Below, in pieces: positions 37,783-46,830 of a stretch of DNA of 64,000 nucleotides; position 1 is the stretch's first letter; the number at the start of each line of letters is the position of its first letter. This DNA comes from Anaeromyxobacter terrae. GTDB taxonomy: Bacteria; Myxococcota; Myxococcia; Myxococcales; Anaeromyxobacteraceae. The stretch lies in NCBI RefSeq assembly GCF_022690685.1, contig NZ_JALCYY010000022.1, forward strand, positions 1 through 64,000, in the 5' to 3' direction. The position numbers and the translations under genes were made by a program. A model generated the notes under the pieces. The model did no database searches. It had not been told where the DNA came from and was given only the letters and a program-made list of their open reading frames with translations.

Positions 37783-38010
37783 GTGACGGTTGATCTGAAC
37801 GAGTACTACGGCGTCACGGTCCGGACTCCACGGAGGGTCCAGGGAGGCTGGATCGCAACCGGCGAAGTCTTCCGGCGCGACACGCAGCAAAGCGTTCATA
37901 GCGTCACAGGCGAGGGCGGCGCGCAGTCGACCGCGTCGAATGATGCCGTACGTCAGGCACGAGTCTGGGTTTCCCAGAAGGCGCCGCCCGCAGACTGGAA
38001 GAAGCCGTAG
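37783..38010 (+). CDS. small hypothetical protein
   Basis: A 75-residue frame starting with GTG at 37783, preceded by GAGGTG four bases upstream, encoding VTVDLNEYYGVTV and a polar, Gln/Ser-rich middle. It is divergent from the cyclase-like gene and convergent with the HEPN/zinc gene. No family is recognised; the base composition matches the island. Confidence 0.45.
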   Translation: MTVDLNEYYGVTVRTPRRVQGGWIATGEVFRRDTQQSVHSVTGEGGAQSTASNDAVRQARVWVSQKAPPADWKKP

Positions 38011-38047
38011 CTAGTGAAGTCGCGACCACTTGGGGTGAACACCCCCA

Positions 38048-38994
38048 TCAATCATCATCGGCCACGGCGGCGTCGAAGCACTCGGAACACACGACGCCTT
38101 GTTCCCCGTCCTTATAGAGTGCGCCGCAGGTCATGCATTTGAAGAAGTGGTCTGTCTCGCCCCCGCAGGAGAAGCAGACGTAGCCGCCCTCCTCCTCAAC
38201 GAGGGCATCACTCTCACAGTCGGGGCACGTGTGCAGGGGCCAGGCACCACCCTCCCTCATCGCATCGTAGCGGGAGTACCCGAGAAGCCCTAGGTACTCC
38301 TCGGCCGCGTCCTCCGCCGACAGTTTTCTAGCGCAGAACGCACAGTGAACGTCGCCTGCGCCGAGCATCAGTGCGTCCTGCGCGCAGTTCGAACACGAAC
38401 GTACTGAGGTCGCCTTCTTCAGGTTCTCGGTGATCGCGTCGCGGCGCGCCTTGACCATTGCCGTAAAGTCGAGCAGTCCATCTCTGATCTCATCGATCAG
38501 CTCCGCCTCGTCTCCACTGATGTGCCCCAACTGGTCGCGCACGAAGTCCACGGCGACGAGAGGACGGAAGCCGTGATCGCTGATAGCTCCCGTACTGCGA
38601 TCCTAGCGCCGAGGTGTTCGAGTCGGTTTCGCTCGCGCTTCAGGGCCTGGATCGCCGTCCGAGCCGTGAGCGGTACCGGGACGCCGATCTGGTCTAGGCG
38701 CTTGATGCACTCGTCGACGCCGACGCTCTGGAAGTTGCCCGCCGTGTACGCCGCCTCTGAGAACTTGTCGGCATTGTGGAACAGCAGCTTCGGGTCGCGT
38801 CGCCGGAGGGGTTCCTTCAACAGGAGCGCGACACCGGCCGAGAGGTGAAGGACGCCGTACTTCACCTTCCGCGCCGACGGATCACCCTGAAGGTGTTCGA
38901 GAGCGCTGACGAGGAAATCGAGCGCGTTGTAAAGGAGCCCGAACGTCGCGTCCTTCTCGTCGTCCTTCGGTGCGACCACGTGGTCTTCCAGCAC
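38048..38994 (-). pseudogene. HEPN/zinc-ribbon protein with a single frameshift
   Basis: The N-terminal part (38994 to about 38545) is a helical domain with KYGVLHLSAGVALLLK near 45-60 and ERNRLEH at 121-127, an R-x4-H HEPN motif. The C-terminal part continues in another frame from about 38551 (VDFVRDQLGHI). It carries zinc-ribbon cysteine pairs: SCSNC, CAFC, CPDC, CFSC, CMTC and CSEC. The total span of 947 bases is not divisible by three, consistent with one indel. Similar proteins are known as single ORFs, so a frameshift is favoured over two overlapping genes. It lies next to rnpB. Confidence 0.6.
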
Positions 38995-39067
38995 GGCAGC
39001 GTGATGGGCAGAGAACGGGCAGACAGCCCGAGGCGCCCCCGCTAACAGTTGAAATTACAGAGAAAAT

Positions 39068-39449
39068 GCCGGAGCCGCCCTGTAAGCCGAGTTCTGTCCC
39101 GCGGGTTACCCCGCGGCAGCGAACATTCATCTAGAACGCGCGTTGCCGCGCGCCTCGAGCGGGCCATACCCGGAGGCGAAGACCGGGCCAGTCGCCTCCC
39201 TATTTGCCCTTGCACCGGGTGGGGTTTGCCGTGCCGCGCCGGTCACCCGACGCGCGGTGCGCTCTTACCGCACCGTTTCACCCTTGCCACGCGCGCCTCG
39301 CGGCGCCGTTCGGCGGTCTGTTCTCTGTGGCACTGTCCTGCGGGTCGCCCCGACCGGTCGTTAACCGGCACCCTGCCCTGTGGTGCTCGGACTTTCCTCG
39401 GCGGCCCCCGTTCCTGCAAGGCCGACGCGTTCGCCCGAGCGGCTCCAGC
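39068..39449 (-). ncRNA. rnpB: RNase P RNA, bacterial type A
   Basis: The minus strand contains GAGGAAAGTCCGAGCACC near the 5' side, GGTGAAACGGTGCGGTAAGAGCGCACC in the middle, and ACAGAACTCGGCTTACAG at the 3' side. These are the conserved CR-I, P11/P12 and CR-V regions of RNase P RNA. P1 is closed by GGAGCCGC at the 5' end pairing with GCGGCTCC near the 3' end. The RNA cuts 5' leaders from tRNA precursors. It is about 382 nucleotides long, and the defence island ends directly at its 3' side. Confidence 0.95.
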
Positions 39450-39455
39450 GCCATG

Positions 39456-39484
39456 CGTGTAACACGCGAGGTGGGCCCGGGCAA
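39456..39484 (-). promoter_or_regulatory. promoter of rnpB
   Basis: On the minus strand TTGCCC (39484-39479), 17 bases and TACACG (39461-39456) lead to a start near 39449, matching the predicted RNA 5' end. Confidence 0.55.
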
Positions 39485-39556
39485 TGGGCGCTCCCTCGCC
39501 CTCAGCCCGGGCGTGGGACCGGGGGCTCCGGCTCGACGGCGCGATCGGGGCGGCGG

Positions 39557-39586
39557 TTGACGCCGAGCCGTCGTCGATATATCGAT
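39557..39586 (+). promoter_or_regulatory. promoter and operator of the PadR-type gene
   Basis: TTGACG (39557-39562) is followed after 17 bases by TATCGA (39580-39585). The 12-bp perfect palindrome TCGATATATCGA at 39574-39585 covers the -10 region, a likely autoregulatory site for the PadR protein. Confidence 0.5.
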
Positions 39587-39622
39587 GACACACGACGAGC
39601 TGACGCTCGCATGGAGGTGCTC

Positions 39623-40285
39623 ATGTTCGGTCCCTGGTCGCTTCGACGTTTCCACGATCCGGAAGCCTGCTTCGCCGGCGGAGGCCGCGGCCGGCACCAC
39701 CGCCACCACGGCGGCCACGGGCACGGCGGCGGCGGTGACGGTCCCGGCCCGGGCGGCGGCGGCAACCCGTTCGGCGGGAATCCGTTCGGCGGCAACCCCT
39801 GGTCCTTCTTCTTCCGCGCGCGCCGGACGCGGCGCGGCGACGTGCGCGCCGCCATCCTCGCGCTCCTCTCGGAGCAGCCCCGCAACGGCTACCAGATCAT
39901 GCAGGAGCTCGAGCAGCGCAGCGGCGGGGTGTGGCGCCCGAGCCCGGGCTCGGTCTACCCGGCGCTGCAGCTCCTGCAGGACGAGGGCCTCGTGAAGGCC
40001 GAGGAGATCGCCGGAGGCCGCGTCTTCCAGCTCACCGAGCAGGGGCGGGCGTACGTGAAGGACCACGCGGAGGACGTCGCGGCGCCGTGGGAGACCGCGC
40101 GCGCCGCCGCCGGAGAGGATCTCCCCGAGCTCCTCGGCCTCGCCCACCAGGTCGGCGTGGCCGCGGCGCAGGTGGCGCACGCGGGGACTGCTGCGAACGT
40201 GGACGAGGCGCGCAAGGTGCTCCAGGACGCGCGCCGCGCGCTCTACCGGATCCTGGCGGAGGAGGCGCCCGAGCGCGATCGGTGA
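39623..40285 (+). CDS. PadR-family transcriptional regulator with Gly/His-rich N-terminus
   Basis: A 220-residue protein. Residues about 18-50 are a low-complexity Gly/His segment (HHRHHGGHGHGGGG). The PadR winged-helix follows (RRGDVRAAILALLSEQ, YQIMQELEQRSGG, SPGSVYPALQLLQDEGLV), with a helical C-terminus for dimerisation. PadR proteins are ligand-responsive repressors. The His-rich stretch suggests metal binding, but that is inference. The ATG at 39623 is chosen because GGAGGTG lies five bases upstream; the ATG at 39611 contains that site. Single gene, next to rnpB. Confidence 0.85.
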   Translation: MFGPWSLRRFHDPEACFAGGGRGRHHRHHGGHGHGGGGDGPGPGGGGNPFGGNPFGGNPWSFFFRARRTRRGDVRAAILALLSEQPRNGYQIMQELEQRSGGVWRPSPGSVYPALQLLQDEGLVKAEEIAGGRVFQLTEQGRAYVKDHAEDVAAPWETARAAAGEDLPELLGLAHQVGVAAAQVAHAGTAANVDEARKVLQDARRALYRILAEEAPERDR

Positions 40286-40325
40286 GCGACGACCAGCGCG
40301 GGCCGCCGGACGTGCCAGGGAATCT

Positions 40326-41006
40326 TCACCGCCGCATCGCCGGCGGGACCCCGCGCTTCGGGCACAGCGCCTCGACCGGGCAGCGCGAGCACGCCGGCCG
40401 CCGCGCGTCGCAGGTCCGCCGGCCGTGCCACACGAAGAGCTGGTGCGCCTCGCCCCAGCGCTCCTCCGGCACGAGCGCCATGAGGTCCTGCTCCACCTTG
40501 GACGGGTCCTCGTGGCGCGTGAGCCCGAGCCGGCGCGAGACGCGGCCGACGTGCGTGTCCACCGGGAACGCGTGCGCCGCGCCGAGGTGCACGAGCACGA
40601 CCCCCGCCGTCTTGCGCCCGACGCCGGGCAGCGCCTCGAGCGCCTCGCGCGTCCGCGGCACGCGCCCCGCGTGCTCGGCGGCGATGGCCGCCATCGCGGC
40701 GACGATCGCCTTCGCCTTGTTCCGGTACAGCCCGAGGCTGCGGATGAACGGCCAGAGCTCCTCGGGCGCGGCCGCGGCGTAGTCGGCGGCGGTGCGGTAG
40801 CGCGCGAAGAGCGCGGGCGTCGCGCGGTTCACGCCCGCGTCGGTGCTCTGCGCCGAGAGGATCACCGACACGAGCAGCTCGAGGTCGTTCCGGAACTCGA
40901 GCGCGATGCGCACGTCCGGCATGGCGAGCGCGAGCCGGTCCACGATCTCCACCGCCCTCGCCCGCTTCTCTGCCGCGGGCGGCCGCCTCCTCGCTCGCGT
41001 CGACAT
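40326..41006 (-). CDS. nth: endonuclease III (DNA glycosylase/AP lyase)
   Basis: A 226-residue protein with the helix-hairpin-helix LPGVGRKTAGVVL (catalytic Lys), the catalytic Asp in PVDTHVGRV and the 4Fe-4S cluster motif C-x6-C-x2-C-x5-C near the C-terminus. It removes oxidised pyrimidines and cuts the abasic site. It is divergent from mug, so two base-excision enzymes lie back to back. Length and motifs are standard; the start at 41006 gives an Arg-rich leader before the fold. Confidence 0.95.
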   Translation of the reverse strand: MSTRARRRPPAAEKRARAVEIVDRLALAMPDVRIALEFRNDLELLVSVILSAQSTDAGVNRATPALFARYRTAADYAAAAPEELWPFIRSLGLYRNKAKAIVAAMAAIAAEHAGRVPRTREALEALPGVGRKTAGVVLVHLGAAHAFPVDTHVGRVSRRLGLTRHEDPSKVEQDLMALVPEERWGEAHQLFVWHGRRTCDARRPACSRCPVEALCPKRGVPPAMRR

Positions 41007-41097
41007 CGCGCGCGGATGCTAGCACTACCCGCGCTCCCGGAGCCGCCGCGTCGCCCACGAGCGACCCCCCGCCCCACGGGTGCTAGATCGTGGGTGA

Positions 41098-41709
41098 ATG
41101 CCCGTCATGGACGTCCCCTCTCCGCCGCTCGCCGACCGCGTGGCGTCCGACCTCGACGTCCTCTTCGTGGGGATCAACCCCTCGCTCTTCTCCGCCGCGG
41201 TCGGTCACCACTTCGCCTCGAAAGGAAACCCGTTCTGGCGGCTGCTCCACGCCGCCGGGCTCACACGGGAGCTGCTCGACCCGGCGGACGACGTCACGCT
41301 GCCGGCGCACGGCCTCGGCATCACGAACGTATGCCCGCGGCCAACCCGGAGCGCGGCCGAGCTCGGCCGGGAGGAGCTGCGCGAGGGGGCCCGCGCACTC
41401 GCAGAGAAGGTCGCGGCGCTCCGTCCGCGAATCGTCGCCCTCGTCGGCGTGAGCCTCTACCCGCTCGTCTTCCCGGGCGGACGCGAGCCCGGGCCCGGCG
41501 CGAAGCGGGCCCGGCTCGCGGGAGCGCGCGTCTTCGTCCTCCCGAACCCGAGTGGCCTCAACGCCTCCTACCCTGGCTTCCAGCACAAGCTCGTCTGGTT
41601 CCGGCGCCTCGCCCGCCTCGCGGGGCGCGTCCCCGCGGAACGCGACGGCTCGGGGGGCATGCGCCCGGCGGAGCACGGAAATCCGGCCTCCCGGCCTCGC
41701 CGGAGTTAG
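41098..41709 (+). CDS. mug: G/U mismatch-specific DNA glycosylase
   Basis: A 203-residue family-2 uracil-DNA glycosylase: motif 1 VGINPSLFS near 26-34 and motif 2 LPNPSGLNASYP near 148-159. Mug removes uracil or ethenocytosine opposite guanine. It is shorter at the C-terminus than the usual TDG relatives and ends with a basic tail. The ATG at 41098 follows GTGGG-like purines. It lies 12 bases upstream of the threonine aldolase gene and is divergent from nth. Confidence 0.92.
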   Translation: MPVMDVPSPPLADRVASDLDVLFVGINPSLFSAAVGHHFASKGNPFWRLLHAAGLTRELLDPADDVTLPAHGLGITNVCPRPTRSAAELGREELREGARALAEKVAALRPRIVALVGVSLYPLVFPGGREPGPGAKRARLAGARVFVLPNPSGLNASYPGFQHKLVWFRRLARLAGRVPAERDGSGGMRPAEHGNPASRPRRS

Positions 41710-41721
41710 TCTCCCCTGCCC

Positions 41722-42753
<1,032 letters not shown>

Positions 42754-42764
42754 CGCGGACCGTC

Positions 42765-42797
42765 CCGCTCGCGCTTCGACAGGCTCAGCGCGAGCGG
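42765..42797. repeat. dispersed hairpin repeat (TTCGACAGGCTC type)
   Basis: CCGCTCGCGCT and AGCGCGAGCGG form a perfect 11-bp stem around the loop TCGACAGGCTC. This loop sequence is widespread as an intergenic palindromic repeat in many bacteria. Here it may also terminate ltaE transcription. Confidence 0.7.
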
Positions 42798-42843
42798 CCG
42801 CGGACGGGAGCGCCCGATCTCGCCGTGCTAGCATCCGCGCCGC

Positions 42844-43827
42844 GTGCCCCGCGCCCTCGCGATCGCCCTCGCCGCCGCCGCGCTCGCCTGCGGCCCCGCG
42901 CCGGCGCGGAAGATGTCGTTCGCGGACGCGGGCTTCACCGGCGCGCCGGCGGTCCGGGACGACACCGCGAGCGCGCAGGAGCCCGAGGAGCCTCCCCCGC
43001 CGCCCGTGGACGTCCCCGCGCCCGAGTCCATCGCGAGCGAGGCGCCCGAGGGTCCGCCCATCGACGGCACGCTGCTCCGCTTCGCGGCCCAGGCGCGCGA
43101 TCGCCGCGCGAGGCGCCCGGCGGGCCGCGGCTTCCCCGAGGAGGCGGATCGCGCGTGGCGGGCGCTCGTGGCCGAGCTCGACGCCTACCTCGGCCGCGCG
43201 CTGCCGCAGACGCCGCTCCTCGAGCTCGTGCGCGCGCGCGTCACCGTGGAGGCGGAGTGGGACTACGACGTCCGCCACTACGGGCCGCCGCCGCGAGACC
43301 TCGCCGCGCTCGTCGCGTCGCGCGCGGCACGCTTCGGCACCCGCGTCGCCACCGCCCGCGCGCTCGGCCTCGGCCTCTTCGCGCGCACGAAGCCGCCGCT
43401 CCTCCGCTGGCCGGTGGAGCAGGCCGGGATCTCGAGCGTCTTCGGCATGCGCACGCACCCCGTGGACGGCCGCCGCCGGATGCACTTCGGCGTCGATCTC
43501 GCCGCCGACGCCGGGCGCGTCGTCGCGGCCGCGGCGAAGGGCTTCGTGGTCCGCGCCGGCTGGATGGGCGGCTACGGCCTGATGGTGGAGGTCCACCACG
43601 ACGGCGGGCTCACCACGCGCTACGGCCACCTCGCCGCGCTGCTCTGCGCGCCGGGCGACGCGGTCGAGCCGGGCGGGCCGCTCGGCGTCGTCGGCCGGAC
43701 CGGTCGCACGACGGGCCCGCACCTGCACTTCGAGGTCTGGCGCGGCGGCGAGCCGTCGGATCCGCTCGCGTGGCTCGGGGTCGTCCCCGCGTCGGGCGCC
43801 GGCTACGGCCACGCCGCGGCCCGCTGA
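42844..43827 (+). CDS. M23-family metallopeptidase lipoprotein (LytM-type)
   Basis: The 327-residue protein has a lipoprotein signal (ALAIALAAAALAC, lipobox Cys near 16), a Pro-rich linker and a C-terminal LytM domain. The Zn ligands are in MHFGVDLA and HLHFEVW, and the core GVVGRTGRTTGP precedes the latter. Such enzymes cut peptidoglycan cross-links or, when degenerate, activate amidases; here the H-x3-D and HxH motifs are intact. The start is GTG at 42844. It ends immediately before the 187-bp palindromic element. Confidence 0.88.
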   Translation: MPRALAIALAAAALACGPAPARKMSFADAGFTGAPAVRDDTASAQEPEEPPPPPVDVPAPESIASEAPEGPPIDGTLLRFAAQARDRRARRPAGRGFPEEADRAWRALVAELDAYLGRALPQTPLLELVRARVTVEAEWDYDVRHYGPPPRDLAALVASRAARFGTRVATARALGLGLFARTKPPLLRWPVEQAGISSVFGMRTHPVDGRRRMHFGVDLAADAGRVVAAAAKGFVVRAGWMGGYGLMVEVHHDGGLTTRYGHLAALLCAPGDAVEPGGPLGVVGRTGRTTGPHLHFEVWRGGEPSDPLAWLGVVPASGAGYGHAAAR

Positions 43828-43828
43828 T

Positions 43829-44015
43829 TACAGCGTTGTTCGCTCGGGTAGAGCCCGTCGCGAGGTGCACGATGGCGTCGCCGAGGCGGGCACACGAGGA
43901 CCGAGCAGCGCAGGCGTGCCTGTAAGGCACGTCGAGCAGCGCAGGGACGAGTCTGCCCGCCGCAGGCAGCCAGCGTGCGCCGCAGCAGGGATCAACCCGA
44001 GCGGACAGCGCTATA
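43829..44015. mobile_element. MITE-like palindromic element
   Basis: The ends are inverted repeats: TACAGCGTTGTTCGCTCGGGT at the left against ACCCGAGCGGACAGCGCTATA at the right, with three mismatches in 21. Inner pairs (GGTGCACGATGGC with GCCAGCGTGCGCC; GGGTAGAGCCCGTC with GACGAGTCTGCCC) and the apical CGTGCC-TGTAA-GGCACG make the whole 187 bases a long imperfect hairpin. No open frame is inside. It could be a non-autonomous transposon remnant or a structured RNA; the tip at the M23 stop codon fits either. Confidence 0.55.
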
Positions 44016-44173
44016 GGCCGGAAAAGCGAGCGCCCCGCGAGCTGCGCGCGGGGCGCCCGGGTTCCCACACCCTCCCCCGAGGACCTTGCTCCACCGGGGC
44101 GCGGCGGATGACGCTCTCGTGTATCAATGGCGGGGACGCGAGGTCAAACCCCCGCCCTTCACGTGGAGTCCCG

Positions 44174-45226
44174 ATGCCGGCGTTCCTGGCGGCCACCCTC
44201 CCGCTCCTGCTCGCCGCGACGATCGACGTTCCGGCCGGAACCGACCTCGCCGCCGCGCTCGCGCGCGCCCGCCCGGGCGACGTCGTGCGGCTCGCCGAGG
44301 GCGAATACCGCGGGGGCATCGAGCTCCCCGCCGGGGTCCGCCTCGAGGGCGCGGGCGCGGGCCGCACGCGCGTCGTGGCGCCCGAAGGACAGGACGCGCT
44401 CACCGCCTCCCGGACCTCCGGCGCCGCCGAGGTCGCCGCCCTGTCGCTCGAGGCCGCCGCGCCGCGCTGCGCCGTGCGCATCTCCGCCGGGACCCTGCGG
44501 GCGCGTGACCTGCGCGCGGCGGGCGGCGGCTGCGGCGCGCGGGTCTCGGGCGGCGCGCTCGAGGGCACCGACCTCGCGCTCGACGGCGATGTCGGCCTCC
44601 TCGTGGACGGCGGCGAGGCCGAGCTCCGGGGCGGACACCTCCATGGCACCCTCGCCGGCGTGACGGTCCACGGCGGCACCGCCACGCTCCGCCACCTCGC
44701 GATCAACGGCCCTTCGCGCGAGGCGGGGCTCACGGTCGCGGGCGGCGCCGCGCGCCTCGAGGGCGTGGTGATCCGCTGGCCCGGTCCCGCCGGCATCGCC
44801 GTGGCGAGGGGCGGGCGGGTGGAGGGGACGGCGGTGGTCGTCGCCGGGGTGAGCGAGGAGGAGGGCATCCCCGGAGCGTGCGTACAGGTGCGCCGCGGCT
44901 CGCTCGCGCTCTCGGCGAGCACCCTCCTCCGCTGCGGTGGCGCGGCCGTCGAGGCGTCGGGCGGCGAGGTGCGCCTCTCGAGCGTCGACGCGGCCGGAGG
45001 AGCCGCGGGCGGCATCGTCCTGCTGGACGGCGCGACGGCCGTGCTCGACGGCAACCTCGTGACCGGGCACGGGCCGGCGCTCACGCTCGCGGGCGGTGCG
45101 CGAGCGACCGCGCGGATGAACCGCTGGTGGGCGGACCCGGTGTTCTGGGTCGACTGCGGGAGCGGCGCTCGCCTGGTGCTCGGCGACGGGGAGGGCGCGC
45201 GGGCCCCCTGTGGCGGGTCTCCTTGA
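44174..45226 (+). CDS. secreted right-handed beta-helix protein
   Basis: A 350-residue protein with signal peptide (MPAFLAATLPLLLAATIDV) and a parallel beta-helix of about ten coils with short Gly/Val-rich turns (for example TVHGGTATLRHLAI, LTVAGGAARLEGVVI). The start resembles DUF1565/pectate-lyase-like proteins (PAGTDLAAALARARPGDVV) but no catalytic site is visible. The ATG at 44174 follows GTGGAG. It is likely a periplasmic or surface protein; the ligand is unknown. It stands upstream of pssA with 144 bases between. Confidence 0.7.
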   Translation: MPAFLAATLPLLLAATIDVPAGTDLAAALARARPGDVVRLAEGEYRGGIELPAGVRLEGAGAGRTRVVAPEGQDALTASRTSGAAEVAALSLEAAAPRCAVRISAGTLRARDLRAAGGGCGARVSGGALEGTDLALDGDVGLLVDGGEAELRGGHLHGTLAGVTVHGGTATLRHLAINGPSREAGLTVAGGAARLEGVVIRWPGPAGIAVARGGRVEGTAVVVAGVSEEEGIPGACVQVRRGSLALSASTLLRCGGAAVEASGGEVRLSSVDAAGGAAGGIVLLDGATAVLDGNLVTGHGPALTLAGGARATARMNRWWADPVFWVDCGSGARLVLGDGEGARAPCGGSP

Positions 45227-45370
45227 CGCCAAGCGTCCGTCTCGACAAAAAAACCCGCCCGTGACAGCCTCTGCCGTCGGCGGTCGAGGGAGCGGGCGCG
45301 CGGTTCGGCGCCCGGCCTGACTCGCCGGCACTGCGCCGAGGCCGGCGACCTTGAGGAGGGTGGCGCGGAA

Positions 45371-46225
45371 ATGCAGATCAACCTGCGCAAGGCGATGTTC
45401 GTGCTCCCGAACCTGTTCACGGTGAGCTCGATCCTGCTCGGCTTCTACGCGCTCACGCTCTGCGCCGGCGAGGCGACACCGCTCCAGCTTTACCAGGCGG
45501 CGCTCGCCATCTTCTTCGCCATGTTCTTCGACGCGTTCGACGGCCGGGTCGCGCGCATGACGAAGACCCAGTCCGACTTCGGCGTGCAGCTCGACAGCCT
45601 CGCGGACGTCATCTCCTTCGGCGCGGCCCCGGCGCTGCTCGTCTACAAGTGGGCGCTCGCGCCCCTCGGCTTCCTGGGCTTCTTCGTCTCGTTCGCGTTC
45701 GCCGCCTGCGGCGCCCTCCGCCTCGCGCGCTTCAACGTCCTCGCGCAGCGCGGGGACAAGGGCTCCTCGCGCTTCTTCGTCGGGCTGCCCATCCCGCTCG
45801 CCGCCGGGACGATCGTCTCGCTCGTCATCGCGCACTTCCGGCACTTCGCGACGACCACCGACCCCGCGACGCGCGTGCCGATCGCGCTCGTCGTGGGGCT
45901 GCTCGCGTTCCTCATGGTGTCGACCGTGCGCTACCGCACGTTCAAGGACGTCCACCTCTCGGCGCGCAGCCTCACGATCTTCGCCTTCTTCACCATCGCC
46001 GGCGTCGCGGTCGGCATCGCGACCCGCGCGTCGTTCGTCCTCGTCATCTACATGGCCGCCTACATCGCGCTCGGCCTCGCCGAGGCGCTCCTCGCCCGCG
46101 CGCGGCCCGCGCCCGACAAGGCCTCGCTCCCGCCCGCCATCCGCGCCGAGCTCGAGGCGGACGAGGCGCTCGAGCCGGAGCCCGAGGACGCCGAGGACAA
46201 GCCGCAGCAGGACGAGTACATCTAG
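45371..46225 (+). CDS. pssA: CDP-diacylglycerol-serine O-phosphatidyltransferase
   Basis: A 284-residue multi-pass membrane protein with the CDP-alcohol phosphotransferase motif DGRVARMTKTQSDFGVQLD (D-G-x2-A-R-x8-G-x3-D-x3-D) near 57-78, about eight membrane segments and an acidic C-terminal tail. It makes phosphatidylserine from CDP-diacylglycerol. The tail of about 40 acidic residues is longer than in many homologues. pgpA starts three bases after its stop, so the phospholipid genes form an operon. Confidence 0.93.
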   Translation: MQINLRKAMFVLPNLFTVSSILLGFYALTLCAGEATPLQLYQAALAIFFAMFFDAFDGRVARMTKTQSDFGVQLDSLADVISFGAAPALLVYKWALAPLGFLGFFVSFAFAACGALRLARFNVLAQRGDKGSSRFFVGLPIPLAAGTIVSLVIAHFRHFATTTDPATRVPIALVVGLLAFLMVSTVRYRTFKDVHLSARSLTIFAFFTIAGVAVGIATRASFVLVIYMAAYIALGLAEALLARARPAPDKASLPPAIRAELEADEALEPEPEDAEDKPQQDEYI

Positions 46226-46228
46226 CGC

Positions 46229-46816
46229 GTGACCGGCTCGCCCTCTCCCGCCAGCCCCGCCTTCCTGGCGCGGCTCCGCGCCCGCGGTCTCCGCCGCTCG
46301 GCGCGTCCGGCCGAGCCGCCCGGCGCCTGGGTCCTCCTCGCCGCCTGGGGACCCTGCGGCTACGCGCCGGTGGCCCCCGGCACCTTCGGCACCCTCGGCG
46401 CGGTCCCGGTCTACTGGGCGCTCTCGCGGCTCTCCCCGTCCCTGTACCTCGTCACGGTCGCCGCGCTCGTCGCGCTCGGCGCCTACGCGGCGCAGCGCGC
46501 GGGCGCGTACTGGGGCGTCGCGGACGCGTCGCCCATCGTCATCGACGAGGTGGCGGGTTACCTCGTCACCGTCGCGCTCGTCCCCTTCTCCTGGCCGGCG
46601 GCGCTCCTCGGCTTCCTCTTCTTCCGCGTCTTCGACGTGCTGAAGCCCTGGCCGGCCTCGGCGTTCGACCGCGTGAAGAACGGCTTCGGGGTCGTCATGG
46701 ACGACGTCGCGGCGGGCGTCTTCGCCTGGGCGGCGCTCCAGCTCGTCGCGCTCGCGCTGCGCCTCGTCGCCGGCTGCGGCGGCGCGGGGTGGTGGTGCGC
46801 GCCGCTCGGCTCGTAG
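46229..46816 (+). CDS. pgpA: phosphatidylglycerophosphatase A
   Basis: A 195-residue membrane protein of the PgpA family: APGTFGTLGAVPVYW near the start, IVIDEVAGYLV (catalytic acidic pair region) and FDVLKPWPASAFDR. It dephosphorylates phosphatidylglycerol phosphate. An N-terminal Pro/Arg extension of about 30 residues precedes the fold. The start is GTG at 46229, three bases after pssA; cinA follows 14 bases later, so all three are probably one transcript. Confidence 0.92.
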   Translation: MTGSPSPASPAFLARLRARGLRRSARPAEPPGAWVLLAAWGPCGYAPVAPGTFGTLGAVPVYWALSRLSPSLYLVTVAALVALGAYAAQRAGAYWGVADASPIVIDEVAGYLVTVALVPFSWPAALLGFLFFRVFDVLKPWPASAFDRVKNGFGVVMDDVAAGVFAWAALQLVALALRLVAGCGGAGWWCAPLGS

Positions 46817-46830
46817 CGAGGTCCCCGGTG

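Noticed and set aside
31615-39067. Integrated prophage or integrative element with attachment sites
   Set aside because: No integrase, no phage structural genes, and no direct repeat between the two borders was found by eye.
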